Shown: positions 5,871-6,514 of the stretch, in pieces | How the letters are laid out: each line of letters opens with the position of its first letter | How positions within the stretch are numbered: position 1 is the stretch's first letter | Assembly (NCBI GenBank): GCA_964558655.1 | Contig: CAZLEX010000050.1 | Span: forward strand, 1-6,514 | DNA: 6,514 bases | Direction: 5' to 3' | Source: RGIG6353 sp964558655 | GTDB lineage: Bacteria > Bacillota > Clostridia > Oscillospirales > SIG627 | Notes under the pieces: model-generated | Database searches by the model: none | What the model was told of the DNA's origin: nothing | The model's input: only the letters and a program-made list of their open reading frames with translations | Made by a program: the position numbers and the translations under genes

Positions 5871-6514
5871 TCAGTGAATAATGCACTTTTCCGTATCTTT
5901 GTCGAAAATGTGAAGTCTGTTTACATCGAGAGCAATTTTTATATCATTGCCGACTGCCGATGCTGAATGAGCATTTACATTTGCGATAAGGTTCTGTTCT
6001 TCGGAAACAAGATAAAGATAAATACACGAACCCATGAGCTCGGTTACATCGACATGTGCGTCTATAACCCACTCTGAAAGGGATTCGAGGTACATCGGCT
6101 CGTCGTGGATACATTCCGGACGGATACCGGCAATAACTTCTTTACCTATGTATTCCTGAAGTCTTTCATCGTTTGCTTTGTCTGCGGGAAGTCTGAGTTC
6201 GTTTGAACCGAACTTGAAGTAGACATTTCCGTCACGCTTGATGATACTGCCGTTTATAAAGTTCATTTGAGGTGTTCCGATAAAGCCCGCAACGAAAGTG
6301 TTTACAGGGTAATCGTAAAGATTTTGAGGAGAATCAACCTGCTGGATAAGACCGTCTTTCATAACAACGATTCTCGTCGCCATCGTCATAGCTTCGACCT
6401 GGTCATGCGTAACATAAATGAAAGTGGTGGCGAGTCTTGTATGAAGCTTTGTAAGCTCTGTTCTCATCTGTGCACGGAGTTTCGCGTCCAGGTTTGAAAG
6501 AGGTTCGTCAAGCA
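5871..6514 (-). CDS. sugar ABC importer ATPase, MalK/UgpC/MsmK type, C-terminal part
   Basis: The last 213 codons of a minus-strand gene whose start lies beyond the right edge. The frame is open through the edge. The visible part begins inside the Walker B/D-loop region: LDEPLSNLD at visible residues 1-9, with the Walker B aspartate D2 and catalytic glutamate E3. The switch histidine H36 follows in YVTHDQVEAM. The end of the nucleotide-binding domain (GTPQMNFING at about 79-88) leads into a C-terminal OB-fold/TOBE-type regulatory domain, with GIRPE at 129-133, as in MalK and UgpC. Full-length relatives are about 360-370 residues, so roughly 150 (Walker A and signature motif) are missing from the window. 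Such ATPases power CUT1-family sugar or glycerol-phosphate importers and often serve several permeases. The substrate cannot be told from this part, and no permease or binding protein is in view. The gene ends at the palindrome at 5826-5857. Confidence 0.93.
   Translation of the reverse strand, partial: LDEPLSNLDAKLRAQMRTELTKLHTRLATTFIYVTHDQVEAMTMATRIVVMKDGLIQQVDSPQNLYDYPVNTFVAGFIGTPQMNFINGSIIKRDGNVYFKFGSNELRLPADKANDERLQEYIGKEVIAGIRPECIHDEPMYLESLSEWVIDAHVDVTELMGSCIYLYLVSEEQNLIANVNAHSASAVGNDIKIALDVNRLHIFDKDTEKCIIH

Overview
The window looks like a chromosomal segment of a low-GC Gram-positive anaerobe, most likely a member of Clostridia. The evidence is a cdaA-cdaR pair, strong AGGAGG-type ribosome sites, AT-rich spacers, a COG2509-type FAD protein placed after cdaR, and an RseC-like protein. 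The species cannot be named from sequence alone.

Left and centre (about 1-4241, all minus strand): a tightly packed operon read right to left. It holds cdaA (membrane diadenylate cyclase), cdaR (YbbR-domain regulator of CdaA), an FAD-dependent oxidoreductase-like protein, and an RseC-like two-helix membrane protein with four clustered cysteines. A further gene may begin at 52 and run off the left edge. Gaps between the four main genes are 3-15 bases, and each gap carries a ribosome site. The FAD gene is the oddest: its homology-supported N-terminus has no ATG, GTG or TTG start. A good Shine-Dalgarno (GGAGGT) instead sits six bases before an ATA codon, so the usual downstream TTG start would cut off about 52 real residues.

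Middle spacer (4242-4446): an AT-rich divergent control region. A minus-strand TATAAT box serves the cdaA operon. A well-formed plus-strand promoter (TTCACA, 17 bases, TAGAAT) serves the right-hand pair, whose short leader carries a small hairpin.

Right of the spacer (4447-5824, plus strand): a two-gene unit of a 71-residue DUF3343 protein (putative sulfur/selenium carrier-like) and a complete class V PLP-dependent cysteine desulfurase-like enzyme. They are probably translationally coupled and may work as a sulfur or selenium donor and carrier pair.

Right edge (5826-6514): a perfect 32-base palindrome separates the plus unit from a convergent minus-strand gene. That gene is the C-terminal 213 residues of a MalK/UgpC-type sugar ABC importer ATPase, truncated by the window edge. 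No RNA genes, CRISPR arrays, insertion sequences or phage genes were seen. The most interesting points are the AUA start, the joining of c-di-AMP synthesis genes with two redox-type genes, and the DUF3343-desulfurase pair.
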